A stretch of 64,000 bases of DNA from Thermoflexus hugenholtzii (GCF_018771565.1 NZ_CP076326.1:3169785-3233784), one strand, 5' to 3'; shown: positions 25,307-34,345, numbered from the stretch's first letter. The notes: generated by a model not told the origin, from the letters alone. A program made the numbers and translations.

Positions 25307-26392
25307 ATGGCGCGAATCCGGCTGGAGGGGGTGACGAAGGCGTTCGGAACGGTGGTGGCGGTGGACGCGGTGACCCTGGACATTGAGGACGGGGAGTTCT
25401 TCGCCCTGCTGGGGCCCTCCGGGTGTGGGAAGACCACCACCCTGCGTCTCATCGCCGGGCTGGAGCGCCCCACCCGCGGGCGGATCTTCATCGGGGAGCG
25501 CGACGTCACCGAGCTCCCTCCGCAGGCCCGAGACGTAGCCATGGTCTTCCAGGACTACGCCCTCTACCCGCACATGACCGTCCTGGAGAACATCGGCTAC
25601 CCGCTCAAGGTGCGCCGTTACGCCAAGCCCGAGATCCACCGCCGGGTCCGGGAGGTGGCGGAGGTCTTGCAGATCGCGGATCTGCTGGACCGGCGGCCGG
25701 GGCAGCTGTCGGGCGGGCAACAGCAGCGAGCCGCCGTCGCCCGGGCCCTGGTCTACCACCCCCAGGCGTTCCTCTTCGATGAGCCGTTGAGCAACCTGGA
25801 CGCCAAGCTGCGCCTGGAGGCCCGCAGCTTCCTGAAGCACCTCCAGAAGTCCCTGGGCATCACCACTGTCTACGTCACCCATGACCAGGCGGAGGCCATG
25901 GCCCTGGCGGACCGCATCGGGGTGATGGATCGGGGCCGCCTGCTGCAGGTGGGGACGCCCCTGGAGATCTACCGGCGGCCCCGCAACACTTTCGTCGCCA
26001 CCTTCATCGGAAGCCCTCCCATGAACCTGCTCTCCGGCCGCCTCCACCTGGCCGAGTCCGCCCTGATCCTGACGGACGGCCAGGCGCTCTCGGTGGCCGA
26101 CCGCGTCGAGGCGTTGCGCCAGGCCTTCCGGGAGGGCGAGCGGGTCTGGCTGGGGGTTCGTCCCGAGCACCTGGCTTTGGCCGAGGGACCCGGGCCGACC
26201 CATCTCTCCGCCCGGGTCTACGCGGTGGAGCCCCTTGGGGTGGAGACGCTGGTGACGGTTCAGGTGGACGAGGAGCGCCTCACCCTGCGGCTGTCGGTGG
26301 ATGAGCCGCCGGTGCTGCGGGAGCAGGTGTGGGTGCGGGTGCCGATGGAGCGAGCGCTCTTCTTCCGCGAGAGCGGGGAGCTGGCCCTGTGA
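25307..26392 (+). CDS. Sugar ABC transporter ATP-binding protein (MalK/UgpC type)
   Basis: The 361-residue protein has Walker A GPSGCGKTTT, Q-loop FQDYALYPHMTV, signature [15 protein letters not shown], Walker B FLFDEPLSNLDA and switch His in TVYVTHDQAEAM. The C-terminal TOBE/regulatory domain ends VGVRPEHL-like (LGVRPEHLAL). GAGGAGG precedes the ATG. Proteins of this kind often serve several importers; here it is in one operon with a complete set of partners. Confidence 0.93.
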   Translation: MARIRLEGVTKAFGTVVAVDAVTLDIEDGEFFALLGPSGCGKTTTLRLIAGLERPTRGRIFIGERDVTELPPQARDVAMVFQDYALYPHMTVLENIGYPLKVRRYAKPEIHRRVREVAEVLQIADLLDRRPGQLSGGQQQRAAVARALVYHPQAFLFDEPLSNLDAKLRLEARSFLKHLQKSLGITTVYVTHDQAEAMALADRIGVMDRGRLLQVGTPLEIYRRPRNTFVATFIGSPPMNLLSGRLHLAESALILTDGQALSVADRVEALRQAFREGERVWLGVRPEHLALAEGPGPTHLSARVYAVEPLGVETLVTVQVDEERLTLRLSVDEPPVLREQVWVRVPMERALFFRESGELAL

Positions 26393-26456
26393 GGGCGCGG
26401 CCGGTCCTTTCCGGATGATGGGATCGCTCTCCATCCCCATGAGGAGGACGCCTTCG

Positions 26457-27881
26457 ATGAAGACCCTGCTTCGCTGGGAAGGCCGCTTCACCCCGGCCGA
26501 CAAGGCAGCTTCGGATTATGTGCTCCTGCCCTTCGACATGCCCCCCGGCGTCGCCCGCCTCGAGGTCCGCTACACGTTCGAGGGCCAGGGCCAGCCGGAG
26601 AGCCCGAACGTGATCGACCTGGGCCTGTTCGACCCGCGAGGGGCCGACTTCCTGCGCGGGGAGGGTTTCCGGGGCTGGAGCGGGAGCGCCCGAACGGAGG
26701 CGGTGCTCACGCCCCGGGCGGCCACCCCAGGCTATCTGCCCGGCCCTCTCCTCCCCGGCCGCTGGCACGTGATCCTGGGGCTCTACCGCATCGCCCCCCA
26801 GGGTTGCGCCTGCGCGGTGACCGTTCTGGCCTCCGAGGAGGAAGGGCCGCTCCCGCATCCCCCACCCCCGGAGGGGGGAACCGGGGAGCTTCCCTCCCGG
26901 CCCGGCGGCGGAGCAGCCTGGCTGCGGGGGGACCTCCAGAGCCACAGCCATCACAGCGACGCGCCGGGCTCCTTAGAGGACCTGGTGGCCGCCGCCCGGC
27001 GGCGGGGACTGGATTTCCTGGCGGTGACGGAGCACAACACCGTCAGCCACTTCCCGTATCTGCGAGCCTGGAGCGGGCCGGATCTCCTGCTCATCCCGGG
27101 GGAGGAGGTGACCACGTATTACGGCCACATGAACGCCTGGGGCCTCTCCCGCTGGCTGGATTTCCGCTGCCGGACGGCGGAGGAGCTGCAGGCGGTCATC
27201 GACGCCGCCCACGCCATGGGCGCCCTGGTCTCCATCAACCACCCCAAGACCGACGGGCCACCCTGGGAGTATCCCCCGGACCTCCCGGTGGATGCCGTGG
27301 AGGCCTGGCAGGGGCCATGGCCCCTGCGCAACCGGGAATCCCTGGCCTTCTGGGACCGGCTGTTGCGGGCCGGGCGCCGGGTGACGGCGGTGGGAGGCAG
27401 CGATAAACACCAGGACCGACCCGGCGAGGGCACGCCCTTTTATCAGGTCGGCCACCCCACCACCTGGGTGTATGCGGCGGATCGGACGATCCCGGCCATC
27501 CTGGAGGCCATCCGCTCCGGCCGGGTGGTGATCACCGCGGACGTGGACGCGCCGTGGCTGGAGCTCACGGCCGAGCGCGGGGATACGACCTGGATGGTTG
27601 GGGAGACCGTCCCGCCCGGCGGCGCTGTCCGGGTGCGCTATCGGGTGTGGGAAGGGAAGGGCCTGCACCTGCGGCTGCTCTCCCGGGAAGGGGAGCTCCT
27701 CTTCCTCCCGGTGGATCGTTCTCCCTTCGAGGGGGTGCTGGAGCTCGACCTGGGCCGCCATCGCTACGTCCGGGCGGAGCTACGGGGCGTGCGGCATTTC
27801 GCGGAGGAGACCCCGGATGACCTGCCGATGGTCGCGATGACCAACCCCATCTGGGGAGGCCCGGGTTCGGAGGGGCCGTGA
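26457..27881 (+). CDS. CehA/McbA-type PHP-domain metallohydrolase
   Basis: The protein has 474 residues. The N-terminal ~160 residues form a beta-rich domain. A PHP domain follows, beginning with RGDLQSHSHHSDAPGSLED and LDFLAVTEHNT, with further metal-ligand candidates in LIPGEEVTTYYGHMN, INHPK and GGSDKH. Family members use a multi-metal centre for phosphoester or related hydrolysis; the true substrate is often unknown. GAGGAGG ten bases upstream supports the ATG at 26457 over earlier in-frame starts. Lying between a sugar importer and an alpha-mannosidase, it may act on phosphorylated or otherwise decorated glycans. Confidence 0.8.
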   Translation: MKTLLRWEGRFTPADKAASDYVLLPFDMPPGVARLEVRYTFEGQGQPESPNVIDLGLFDPRGADFLRGEGFRGWSGSARTEAVLTPRAATPGYLPGPLLPGRWHVILGLYRIAPQGCACAVTVLASEEEGPLPHPPPPEGGTGELPSRPGGGAAWLRGDLQSHSHHSDAPGSLEDLVAAARRRGLDFLAVTEHNTVSHFPYLRAWSGPDLLLIPGEEVTTYYGHMNAWGLSRWLDFRCRTAEELQAVIDAAHAMGALVSINHPKTDGPPWEYPPDLPVDAVEAWQGPWPLRNRESLAFWDRLLRAGRRVTAVGGSDKHQDRPGEGTPFYQVGHPTTWVYAADRTIPAILEAIRSGRVVITADVDAPWLELTAERGDTTWMVGETVPPGGAVRVRYRVWEGKGLHLRLLSREGELLFLPVDRSPFEGVLELDLGRHRYVRAELRGVRHFAEETPDDLPMVAMTNPIWGGPGSEGP

Positions 27882-27923
27882 AGCGGCCTCGAAACGCGGT
27901 TATCTTCACATGGAGGCGCACGG

Positions 27924-30785
27924 ATGCAACCGGAAGCCTTCATCGTCCCCCACACCCACTGGGATCGGGAGTGGTATCGTCCCTTCCAGGCCTTTCGTTA
28001 CCGTCTGGTGGACCTGGTCGAACAGGTCCTTCGGATGATCGAGGGGGATCCGGATTTCAGGGGGTTCCTGCTCGACGGCCAGTCGGTGATCCTGGAGGAC
28101 GTCCTAACGGTGCGCCCGGATCTGGAGCCGCGGATCCGACAAGCGGTGGAGGCCGGCCGCCTCTGGATCGGCCCCTGGTATGTGCTCCCCGATGAGTTCC
28201 TGGTGAGCGGGGAGGCGCTCGTCCGCAACCTCCAGGTCGGGATCCGCATCGCCCGCCGCTTCGGCGGCGAGATGCCCATCGGCTACACGCCGGATCCCTT
28301 CGGCCACGTTGGGCAGCTGCCCCAGATCCTGAAAGGGTTCGGGATCGAGGCCGCCGTGTTCCAGCGCGGCCTGGACGAGCAGCCGACGCTCCTCTGGTGG
28401 GAAGCCCCGGACGGCACCCGGATCTTCACCGTGTATCTCCGGGACGGCTACGGGAACGCCGCCTGGATCCCGGAGGACGCGGAGGCCCTGGCGGCCTACC
28501 TGAAGGCCCAGGCCCTCTCCCTGGCGCCCCACACGCCGGTTCCCCTCCTCCTGCTTATGAACGGGACGGATCATCTCTTCCCCCATCCGCGGCTGACGGA
28601 GTGGCTCCGGGCGGCCCAGGCGCATCTCCCGGATCTCCGCCTGCGCCTCGCTTCCCTGGCGGATTACATCGCCGCGGTGCGGACTGCTCTCGGCCAACAG
28701 CTGTCGGATCTCCCCGTGGTTCACGGGGAGCTGCGCTCCAGCCGACGCCATCCGGTCCTGCCCGGCGTGCTCTCCACCCGCATCTGGATCAAGCAGCGCA
28801 ACGCCGCCGTCCAGACCGCGCTGGAGCGCTACGCGGAGCCCCTGATGGCCTTCGCGCATCTTCTCTGCGGCCTGGACCGACGGGCCTTCCTTTTCGAGGC
28901 ATGGCGGCTCCTCCTTCAAAATCACTTCCACGATTCGATCTGCGGGACGGGGGTGGACGCGGCCCATGAAGACATGCGGCCGCGCTTCGATCACGCCGAG
29001 CAGATCGCCGGCCTGGTGAGTCGGGAATCCCTGGAGCGGCTCCTGCGGCCGGAGGCAGCCGAAGCCCCACCCGGCTGGCTGGCCTCGGACCCGGCGTCGA
29101 TGGAGCAGGCGTTGCTGGTCTACTGCCCGATCCCGGGCTCCGTCCGGGGGCCGGTGGAGGTGACCCTTCCTGCCCTCCCGCCGGGCCTCACGTATCGCCT
29201 CCTGGACCCTGAGGGGCGTGAGCTCCCGCTCTTTCAGGTGGAGCGGGGGACGCCTGACGAGGCGCGCTGGACCGTCGCCCCGGCGGAGTGGCCGGGCTTC
29301 CTGAACCGCCTGCTCTGGATCCACGTGGGCCCCTATGCGGCGAAGCGGGTGTGGGTGGATCTCGAGAGGCGGCAGCTCTGGGCGGAGTGGGCGGACGCCT
29401 CGGCGGACATGGATCACGGGATGATCACCCGTGTCCTTCAAGTGGCCCGCCAGCTGGGAGAGCGAGAACCGGCCCTCACAGCCCCATGGACGGTCTCGGC
29501 GGCGATGGGAGGAGCCTCCCGCTGGGCCTTCGTCCTCCCCGAGGGCCGGGGGGTCGGCCTCCAGACCTATCGGTTGCAGATCCGCCCCGGGACACCGCGC
29601 GCGATCTCCCGACGTCCCCGGGCGGAGCCGGAGATCGCCAACGAGTTCTTCCGCCTCACCGCGGATCCCTCAGATGGGACCCTGCAACTGGAGGATCTCC
29701 GAACGGGCCGGCGGTGGCGCGGCCTGAACCGCTTCGAAGATGAAGGGGATGCCGGGGATGTCTACAACCATGAGTCGCCGGCGGAGGATCGGCGGGTGGA
29801 CCGCCCGGCGGCGCCGCCCCGGGTCGAGGCCTGGGAGGAGGAGCCGTTCGGTCAGTGCCTGGAGGTCGATTTGCCGTATGAGATCCCGGCCGGGCTGCGG
29901 CCGGACCGCCGGGGACGCTCCGCGGAGACGGTCCCGCTGTCGATCGCTGTGCGGGCATGGCTGCGACCGGGAGTTCCCCGGGTCGATATGGAAGTTGTGG
30001 TGGACAATCGGGCGGCCGATCACCGCCTGCGCGTGGTCTTCCCCACCGGCATCCGGTCCGAGACCTGGGTGACAGAGGGGGCGTTCGACCTCGTGGTCCG
30101 CCCGGTGGGCCTCCGCGTCCGGGCAGATGACTCCTGGGTGGAGCAGCCGGTGTCTGCCGCCCCCCAGCAGGGCTTCGCGTTCGTGGAGGACGCCGCCGGC
30201 GGGCTCCTGGTGGCGAACCAGGGGCTCCCGGAGATCGAGGCCCGGACGGACGCGGAGGGACAGGTGGAGCTGGCCCTCACCCTGTTGCGGTGCGTGGGCT
30301 GGCTGTCGCGGGGGGATCTGCGATCCCGGCGGGGGCATGCGGGGCCGCCGCTGCCCACGCCCTCCGCGCAGATGATCGGGCGCTGGGCCTTCCGCTACAG
30401 CCTGATCCCTTACACCGACCGCTGGGAGGCGATCCGGGAGGCCCAGCGGTTCCTGGCGCCGCCCCTCGCGGGGGCGGGCCCCGGCCGTCTGCCGGAGCGG
30501 CTGTTCCTGGAGGTGGAGCCGGCCGCCTTCGTCCTGACCGCCGTGAAGGCCCCCGAGGAGGGGGAGGGCCTCATCGTGCGAGGGTATAACGCCGCCGAGG
30601 AGGTCGTCCAGGTCCGGCTTACCTTCTGGCGGCCGGTTCAGGCGGCCTGGCGGGCGGACCTCATGGAGCGTCCCCAGGAGCCCCTTCGCCCGGAGGGGTC
30701 CTCTCTGACCTTCCGGGCCCGCCCCAAGGAGATCGTCACCGTGCGGGTGGTCCTCGCCCCGCTCCTCTGGCATCCGGAAGGATAA
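27924..30785 (+). CDS. Alpha-mannosidase, GH38
   Basis: The 953-residue protein has the zinc site HTHWDREW (His10, His12, Asp14) and the nucleophile Asp124 in GYTPDPFGHVGQLPQIL. The second zinc His region is HFHDSICGTGVDA. The C-terminal half is the beta-sandwich region of GH38. It should hydrolyse alpha-mannosides, probably in the cytosol because no signal peptide is present, after uptake by the adjacent ABC importer. GGAGG is found upstream of the ATG. It is the last gene of the glycan-uptake unit and a strong terminator follows. Related members trim mannosylglycerate or N-glycan fragments; which applies here is open. Confidence 0.92.
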   Translation: MQPEAFIVPHTHWDREWYRPFQAFRYRLVDLVEQVLRMIEGDPDFRGFLLDGQSVILEDVLTVRPDLEPRIRQAVEAGRLWIGPWYVLPDEFLVSGEALVRNLQVGIRIARRFGGEMPIGYTPDPFGHVGQLPQILKGFGIEAAVFQRGLDEQPTLLWWEAPDGTRIFTVYLRDGYGNAAWIPEDAEALAAYLKAQALSLAPHTPVPLLLLMNGTDHLFPHPRLTEWLRAAQAHLPDLRLRLASLADYIAAVRTALGQQLSDLPVVHGELRSSRRHPVLPGVLSTRIWIKQRNAAVQTALERYAEPLMAFAHLLCGLDRRAFLFEAWRLLLQNHFHDSICGTGVDAAHEDMRPRFDHAEQIAGLVSRESLERLLRPEAAEAPPGWLASDPASMEQALLVYCPIPGSVRGPVEVTLPALPPGLTYRLLDPEGRELPLFQVERGTPDEARWTVAPAEWPGFLNRLLWIHVGPYAAKRVWVDLERRQLWAEWADASADMDHGMITRVLQVARQLGEREPALTAPWTVSAAMGGASRWAFVLPEGRGVGLQTYRLQIRPGTPRAISRRPRAEPEIANEFFRLTADPSDGTLQLEDLRTGRRWRGLNRFEDEGDAGDVYNHESPAEDRRVDRPAAPPRVEAWEEEPFGQCLEVDLPYEIPAGLRPDRRGRSAETVPLSIAVRAWLRPGVPRVDMEVVVDNRAADHRLRVVFPTGIRSETWVTEGAFDLVVRPVGLRVRADDSWVEQPVSAAPQQGFAFVEDAAGGLLVANQGLPEIEARTDAEGQVELALTLLRCVGWLSRGDLRSRRGHAGPPLPTPSAQMIGRWAFRYSLIPYTDRWEAIREAQRFLAPPLAGAGPGRLPERLFLEVEPAAFVLTAVKAPEEGEGLIVRGYNAAEEVVQVRLTFWRPVQAAWRADLMERPQEPLRPEGSSLTFRARPKEIVTVRVVLAPLLWHPEG

Positions 30786-30820
30786 AGCCAGAAGCCGGTC
30801 CCGGGCGGATGCGGTACGCC

Positions 30821-30859
30821 GGGGAGGAAGGCCTGAGGAGGCCTCCTCCCCTTTTTGTT
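30821..30859 (+). terminator. Intrinsic terminator after the alpha-mannosidase gene
   Basis: GGGGAGG-A-AGGCCT and AGGCCTCCTCCCC pair over 13 bp with one bulge and a GAGG tetraloop, followed by TTTTTGTTT. It closes the sugar-uptake operon. Confidence 0.85.
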
Positions 30860-30923
30860 TGAGATCGCCGCGCCTCCGGGAGGGATGCCGGAGAGTCCCG
30901 ACGCCTTCATCCTTCCTCCGGGG

Positions 30924-30959
30924 GATCTTCACAGGATCTTCACAGGACCCGGGCAGAAT
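30924..30959 (+). promoter_or_regulatory. Tandem response-regulator box and promoter of the PepSY/two-component operon
   Basis: CTTCACA occurs at 30927-30933 and 30938-30944, an 11-base period like the direct-repeat boxes of PhoB/OmpR-type regulators. The second repeat is followed, after the sequence GGACCCGGG, by the -10-like CAGAAT (30954-30959). That places the box over the -35 position, as at PhoB-activated promoters. The likely binder is the regulator encoded at 32223, giving positive autoregulation. Confidence 0.65.
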
Positions 30960-30997
30960 CCAGGGTGGAAGTGAGACCCACAGGCGGGAGGAAGCCG

Positions 30998-31783
30998 ATG
31001 AAGCGCTGGAAAATCGTGGGGGCACTGGTGTTGCTGGTGCTTCTGATCGGGATGGTGGGGGTCGGAATCGGCATCGCACGGACGGCGATGGGGTGGACCC
31101 TTCCCACCTTCGGCGGGGCCGGGCCGGTCCCCTCGGCTCCGGGGCCGGGCAGGTGGCCCGGCGGGAGGATGGGTCCGTGGGGCGGGATCGGATGGGGAAC
31201 GATCCCGGGGACACCCCTCTCCGATGAGGAGGCGGTGCGCATCGCCCGCGACGTCATCGCCGCCTATGGGAACCCGGACCTGGAGCTGGCTGAGGTCATG
31301 GCCTTCGATAACCACTTCTACGCCCAGGCGCGGGAGCGCTCCACCGGCCGCTACGCCTTCGAGTTCCTCATCGATCGGTTCACCGGGGCTGCCCATCCGG
31401 AGCCGGGGCCCAACATGATGTGGAACGCCCGCTACGGGATGATGAGGAACCACGGCATGATGGGGAGCGGGTGGGGCGTCTCCGGGGAGATGCGCCTCTC
31501 GCCGGAGGAGGCACGGCGGATCGCTCAGGCTTACCTGGATCAGGCGATGCCGGGGGCCACGGTAGATGAGGAGGCCGATCCTTTCTATGGCTACTACACG
31601 CTGCACATCCTGCGGGACGGCCGGATCATTGGGATGCTCAGCGTGCACGGCAGCACCGGCCAGGTGTGGGTGCATACCTGGCATGGGAGCTTCCTGCAGA
31701 TGGTCTATGGCCATGAGGGGGAGCACGGATCCTTCGGGGGCGATGGCGCGACCATCGCGTTCCTGTCCATAATTTCCCTGTGA
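30998..31783 (+). CDS. Membrane-anchored or exported protein with two PepSY-like repeats, Met-rich
   Basis: The 261-residue protein starts with a membrane helix (about residues 5-28) and then a Gly/Pro-rich linker. Two related ~60-residue units follow, beginning LSDEEAVRIARDVIAAYG and LSPEEARRIAQAYLDQAMPG, each running into a beta segment ending in FTGAAHPEP or STGQVWVHT. This is the PepSY-type pattern. Between them lies a Met-rich stretch, MMWNARYGMMRNHGMMGSGW. It is probably extracytoplasmic. Its gene heads an operon with a zinc-ribbon membrane protein and a two-component system. A role in binding a soft metal such as copper, or in envelope stress, is inference. GGGAGGAAG precedes the ATG at 30998; an earlier GTG frame adds 11 residues. 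Confidence 0.8.
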   Translation: MKRWKIVGALVLLVLLIGMVGVGIGIARTAMGWTLPTFGGAGPVPSAPGPGRWPGGRMGPWGGIGWGTIPGTPLSDEEAVRIARDVIAAYGNPDLELAEVMAFDNHFYAQARERSTGRYAFEFLIDRFTGAAHPEPGPNMMWNARYGMMRNHGMMGSGWGVSGEMRLSPEEARRIAQAYLDQAMPGATVDEEADPFYGYYTLHILRDGRIIGMLSVHGSTGQVWVHTWHGSFLQMVYGHEGEHGSFGGDGATIAFLSIISL

Positions 31784-31795
31784 AGGAGGAAAACC

Positions 31796-32188
31796 ATGAG
31801 CCGCAACTGGATCGGCTTGCTGATCGGAGCGCTGGTGTTGCTGGTCCTGCTGGTCGGTGCCCTGGGCCTGCTGGCCGGCCCGGCGTGGGGCTGGGGCTGG
31901 GGGTGCCCGGGTTGCCCGATGATGGGGCGCTGGGGCTGGGGTGGCATGGGCTGGGGCTTCGGGCTGTTGATGATGTTGCTGGGCCTGCTGCTCCCCTTGC
32001 TGTTCTTCGGCCTGATCATCGCCGCGGTGGTCTGGGGGATCCAGCAGGTGACCCGGGCCGGCGGCCTGCCCCCCGCTGCGCCTCCGGCGGCTCGCTGTCC
32101 GCAGTGCGGCCGCCCCGTCCAGGCGGACTGGGCCCACTGCCCCTACTGTGGGGCTTCGTTGACCAGCGGGTCGGCGCGGCAGGGCTGA
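31796..32188 (+). CDS. Small membrane protein with C-terminal zinc ribbon
   Basis: The 130-residue protein has two hydrophobic segments (about residues 7-28 and 53-80). They are separated by a short loop rich in Gly, Trp and Met that contains CPGCPMMGRWGWGGMGWG. The C-terminal tail has a zinc ribbon, [28 protein letters not shown] precedes the ATG, 12 bases after the PepSY gene. I know no assigned function. The first loop could bind a metal on one side of the membrane while the ribbon works on the other. Confidence 0.78.
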   Translation: MSRNWIGLLIGALVLLVLLVGALGLLAGPAWGWGWGCPGCPMMGRWGWGGMGWGFGLLMMLLGLLLPLLFFGLIIAAVVWGIQQVTRAGGLPPAAPPAARCPQCGRPVQADWAHCPYCGASLTSGSARQG

Positions 32189-32222
32189 AGGCCCACGGAG
32201 TCAGGCGGAGCAGAGGGTCGGC

Positions 32223-32903
32223 ATGCGGACGGTGCTGGTGGTGGAGGACGAGCCCCGGATGCGCCAGGTGATCCGGGCCTACCTGGAGCAGGCGGGGTTC
32301 CGCGTGATCGCGGTGGGGGATGGCCCCAGCGCGTTGCATGCCTTCCGGCGGGAGCGGCCCGACCTCATCGTCCTGGACCTGATGCTGCCGGGCATGGATG
32401 GCTTCGACGTCTGTCGCACCATCCGACGGGAGTCCGGGGTGCCCATCATCATCCTGACGGCGCGGGTGGAGGAAGAGGATCGGGTGGTGGGCCTGGAGCT
32501 GGGGGCGGACGATTACATCACCAAGCCCTTCAGCCCGCGCGAGCTGGTGGCGCGGGTTCGCGCGGTCCTGCGGCGGGCGCAGGGGGAGATCTCCCCGCCC
32601 GCCGTCCTCCGGGTGGGGGATCTGGTCATCGACCTGGAGCGTCGGGAGGTGCGGGTGGGCGACCGGGAGGTCCGTCTGACGCCCACGGAGTTCGAGCTGC
32701 TGACGGCGATGGCGCGTCATCCGGGCCGCGTCTTCACCCGGTTACAGCTGCTGGAGCGGATCCAGGGCGTGGCCTACGAAGGATATGAGCGGACCATCGA
32801 CGCGCACATCAAGAACCTGCGCCAGAAGATCGAGCCGGACCCCCGCAACCCGCAGTATATCCTCACCGTCTATGGGGTCGGCTACAAGCTTCGGGAGGAG
32901 TGA
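32223..32903 (+). CDS. OmpR/PhoB-family response regulator
   Basis: The 226-residue protein has a receiver domain with acidic pocket VVEDEPRMR, phosphoacceptor Asp in IVLDLMLPGMDG, Thr/Ser switch in ILTARVEE and Lys in YITKPFSPREL. The C-terminal winged helix has RLTPTEFELLTAMARHPG and ends YILTVYGVGYKLREE. It is encoded four bases into the kinase frame, a classic pair. The tandem CTTCACA box at 30927-30944 is the likely binding site for its promoter. Confidence 0.95.
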   Translation: MRTVLVVEDEPRMRQVIRAYLEQAGFRVIAVGDGPSALHAFRRERPDLIVLDLMLPGMDGFDVCRTIRRESGVPIIILTARVEEEDRVVGLELGADDYITKPFSPRELVARVRAVLRRAQGEISPPAVLRVGDLVIDLERREVRVGDREVRLTPTEFELLTAMARHPGRVFTRLQLLERIQGVAYEGYERTIDAHIKNLRQKIEPDPRNPQYILTVYGVGYKLREE

Positions 32904-32917
32904 GCGAGGGGATCCGG

Positions 32918-34345
32918 ATGCGGAGCCTGTGGGCGAAGCTGACCCTGGCCTTCGTCGGCGTGGTCGTCCTGAGCCTGCTGACCACGGCCCTCCTGATCGC
33001 TCTGGCCACCGCGGGGGAGTTCCGGATCTACGTGGCCCGGGGGAACCGGCGCTGGGCGGAGGGGCTGGCCCCGCTCTTCGCCGCATATTACGCCCGGGTT
33101 GGGAGCTGGGAGGGCGTGGAGGCTGTGCTCGAGGACATGCCGATGCCCATGCCCGGCATGGGGCCCATGCATCCGCCCATGGGGATGAACCGGGCGATGT
33201 GGCGGATGATGGGCCACCGCCTGATCCTGACGGACGAGGCGGGGCGGGTCCGGCTGGATTCCGAGGGGAGCGCAGTGGGAACCCTTCTCCCGGCGGCGCG
33301 GGACCAGGGGGTCCCGATCCGCGTGGCGGGGCGGACGGTGGGGTGGCTGCTCATCGGCGAGGTGGAGAGCCCCACCGGGCCCTCGGCGGAGTTCCTGGCT
33401 CAGGTGCGGCGGGCCATCGCCCTCAGCACGCTGCTCGGGATCGCCCTGGCCCTGGGGGCGGGCTCCTTTGTGTTCTTCCGGCTGATGCGTCCGCTCCAGG
33501 CCCTCCAGCAGGCGTCCCGGCGGATCGCGAGGGGGGATCTCGGCGCGCGCATCCCGGCGCAGGAGGCCGGGGAGCTGGGGGAGGTGGCCCGGGCCTTCAA
33601 TCAGATGGCGGAGGCGCTGGCCCGGGCGGAGCAGCAGCGGCGTCAGATGCTGGCGGACATCGCCCACGAGCTCCGCACCCCTCTGGGCATCCTGCAGGGG
33701 CAGCTGGAGGCGCTGCTGGATGGCGTCCTTCCCCTGGCGCCGGAACAGATCGCCCAGGTCCACGACGAGGTCCGACACCTGGCCCGGCTGGTGGAGGACC
33801 TGCGGCTCCTCGCCCTGGCGGAGGCCGGTCAGTTGCGGCTGGAGCGGGGGCCTGTGGACCTGCGATCCCTGATCGAGGAGGCCGCCGACCGCATCGCGCT
33901 GCAGGCGGCGGAGAAGGGGATCCGGCTGGAGGTGCATCTTCCGGAAGGGCTGCCGCCGGCGTGGGGGGATGAGGGGCGCCTGCGGCAGGTGCTGATGAAC
34001 TTGCTCACCAACGCCCTCCGCTACACGCCTGCCGGCGGCCGGATCACCATCGAGGCCCAGCCCCTCGGGGATCAGGTGCAGGTGAGCGTCCGCGACACCG
34101 GGGTGGGGATCGCCCCGGAGGATCTGCCCTATGTCTTCGATCGGTTCTACCGGGCGGAGAAATCCCGGGCCCGGGCGGACGGGGGGTCGGGGCTGGGGCT
34201 GGCCATCGCCCGCCATCTGGTCGAGGCCCACGGCGGGCGCATCGGGGTCGAGAGCCAGCCCGGCCGGGGCTCCCATTTCTTCTTTACCCTCCCCATCGTC
34301 TCCCGCTCATCAAGTCGCCCCCGCATCCTTACGGATGTGCTATAA
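32918..34345 (+). CDS. Sensor histidine kinase with methionine-rich periplasmic loop
   Basis: The 475-residue protein has TM1 (about 8-30), an extracytoplasmic domain, TM2 (about 168-190), HAMP, a HisKA dimerisation helix with IAHELRTPLGIL, and an HATPase with NLLTNALRYTPAGG, DTGVGIAPEDLP and GSGLGLAIA. The sensor domain has ten Met in 25 residues (74-98, including DMPMPMPGMGPMH and RAMWRMM) plus His, but no Cys. This resembles Cu(I)/Ag(I)-binding Met clusters; the ligand is inferred. A GTG at 32900 also opens the frame and overlaps the regulator stop, but GAGGGG favours ATG 32918. The 3' end contains the tRNA promoter. Confidence 0.9.
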   Translation: MRSLWAKLTLAFVGVVVLSLLTTALLIALATAGEFRIYVARGNRRWAEGLAPLFAAYYARVGSWEGVEAVLEDMPMPMPGMGPMHPPMGMNRAMWRMMGHRLILTDEAGRVRLDSEGSAVGTLLPAARDQGVPIRVAGRTVGWLLIGEVESPTGPSAEFLAQVRRAIALSTLLGIALALGAGSFVFFRLMRPLQALQQASRRIARGDLGARIPAQEAGELGEVARAFNQMAEALARAEQQRRQMLADIAHELRTPLGILQGQLEALLDGVLPLAPEQIAQVHDEVRHLARLVEDLRLLALAEAGQLRLERGPVDLRSLIEEAADRIALQAAEKGIRLEVHLPEGLPPAWGDEGRLRQVLMNLLTNALRYTPAGGRITIEAQPLGDQVQVSVRDTGVGIAPEDLPYVFDRFYRAEKSRARADGGSGLGLAIARHLVEAHGGRIGVESQPGRGSHFFFTLPIVSRSSSRPRILTDVL

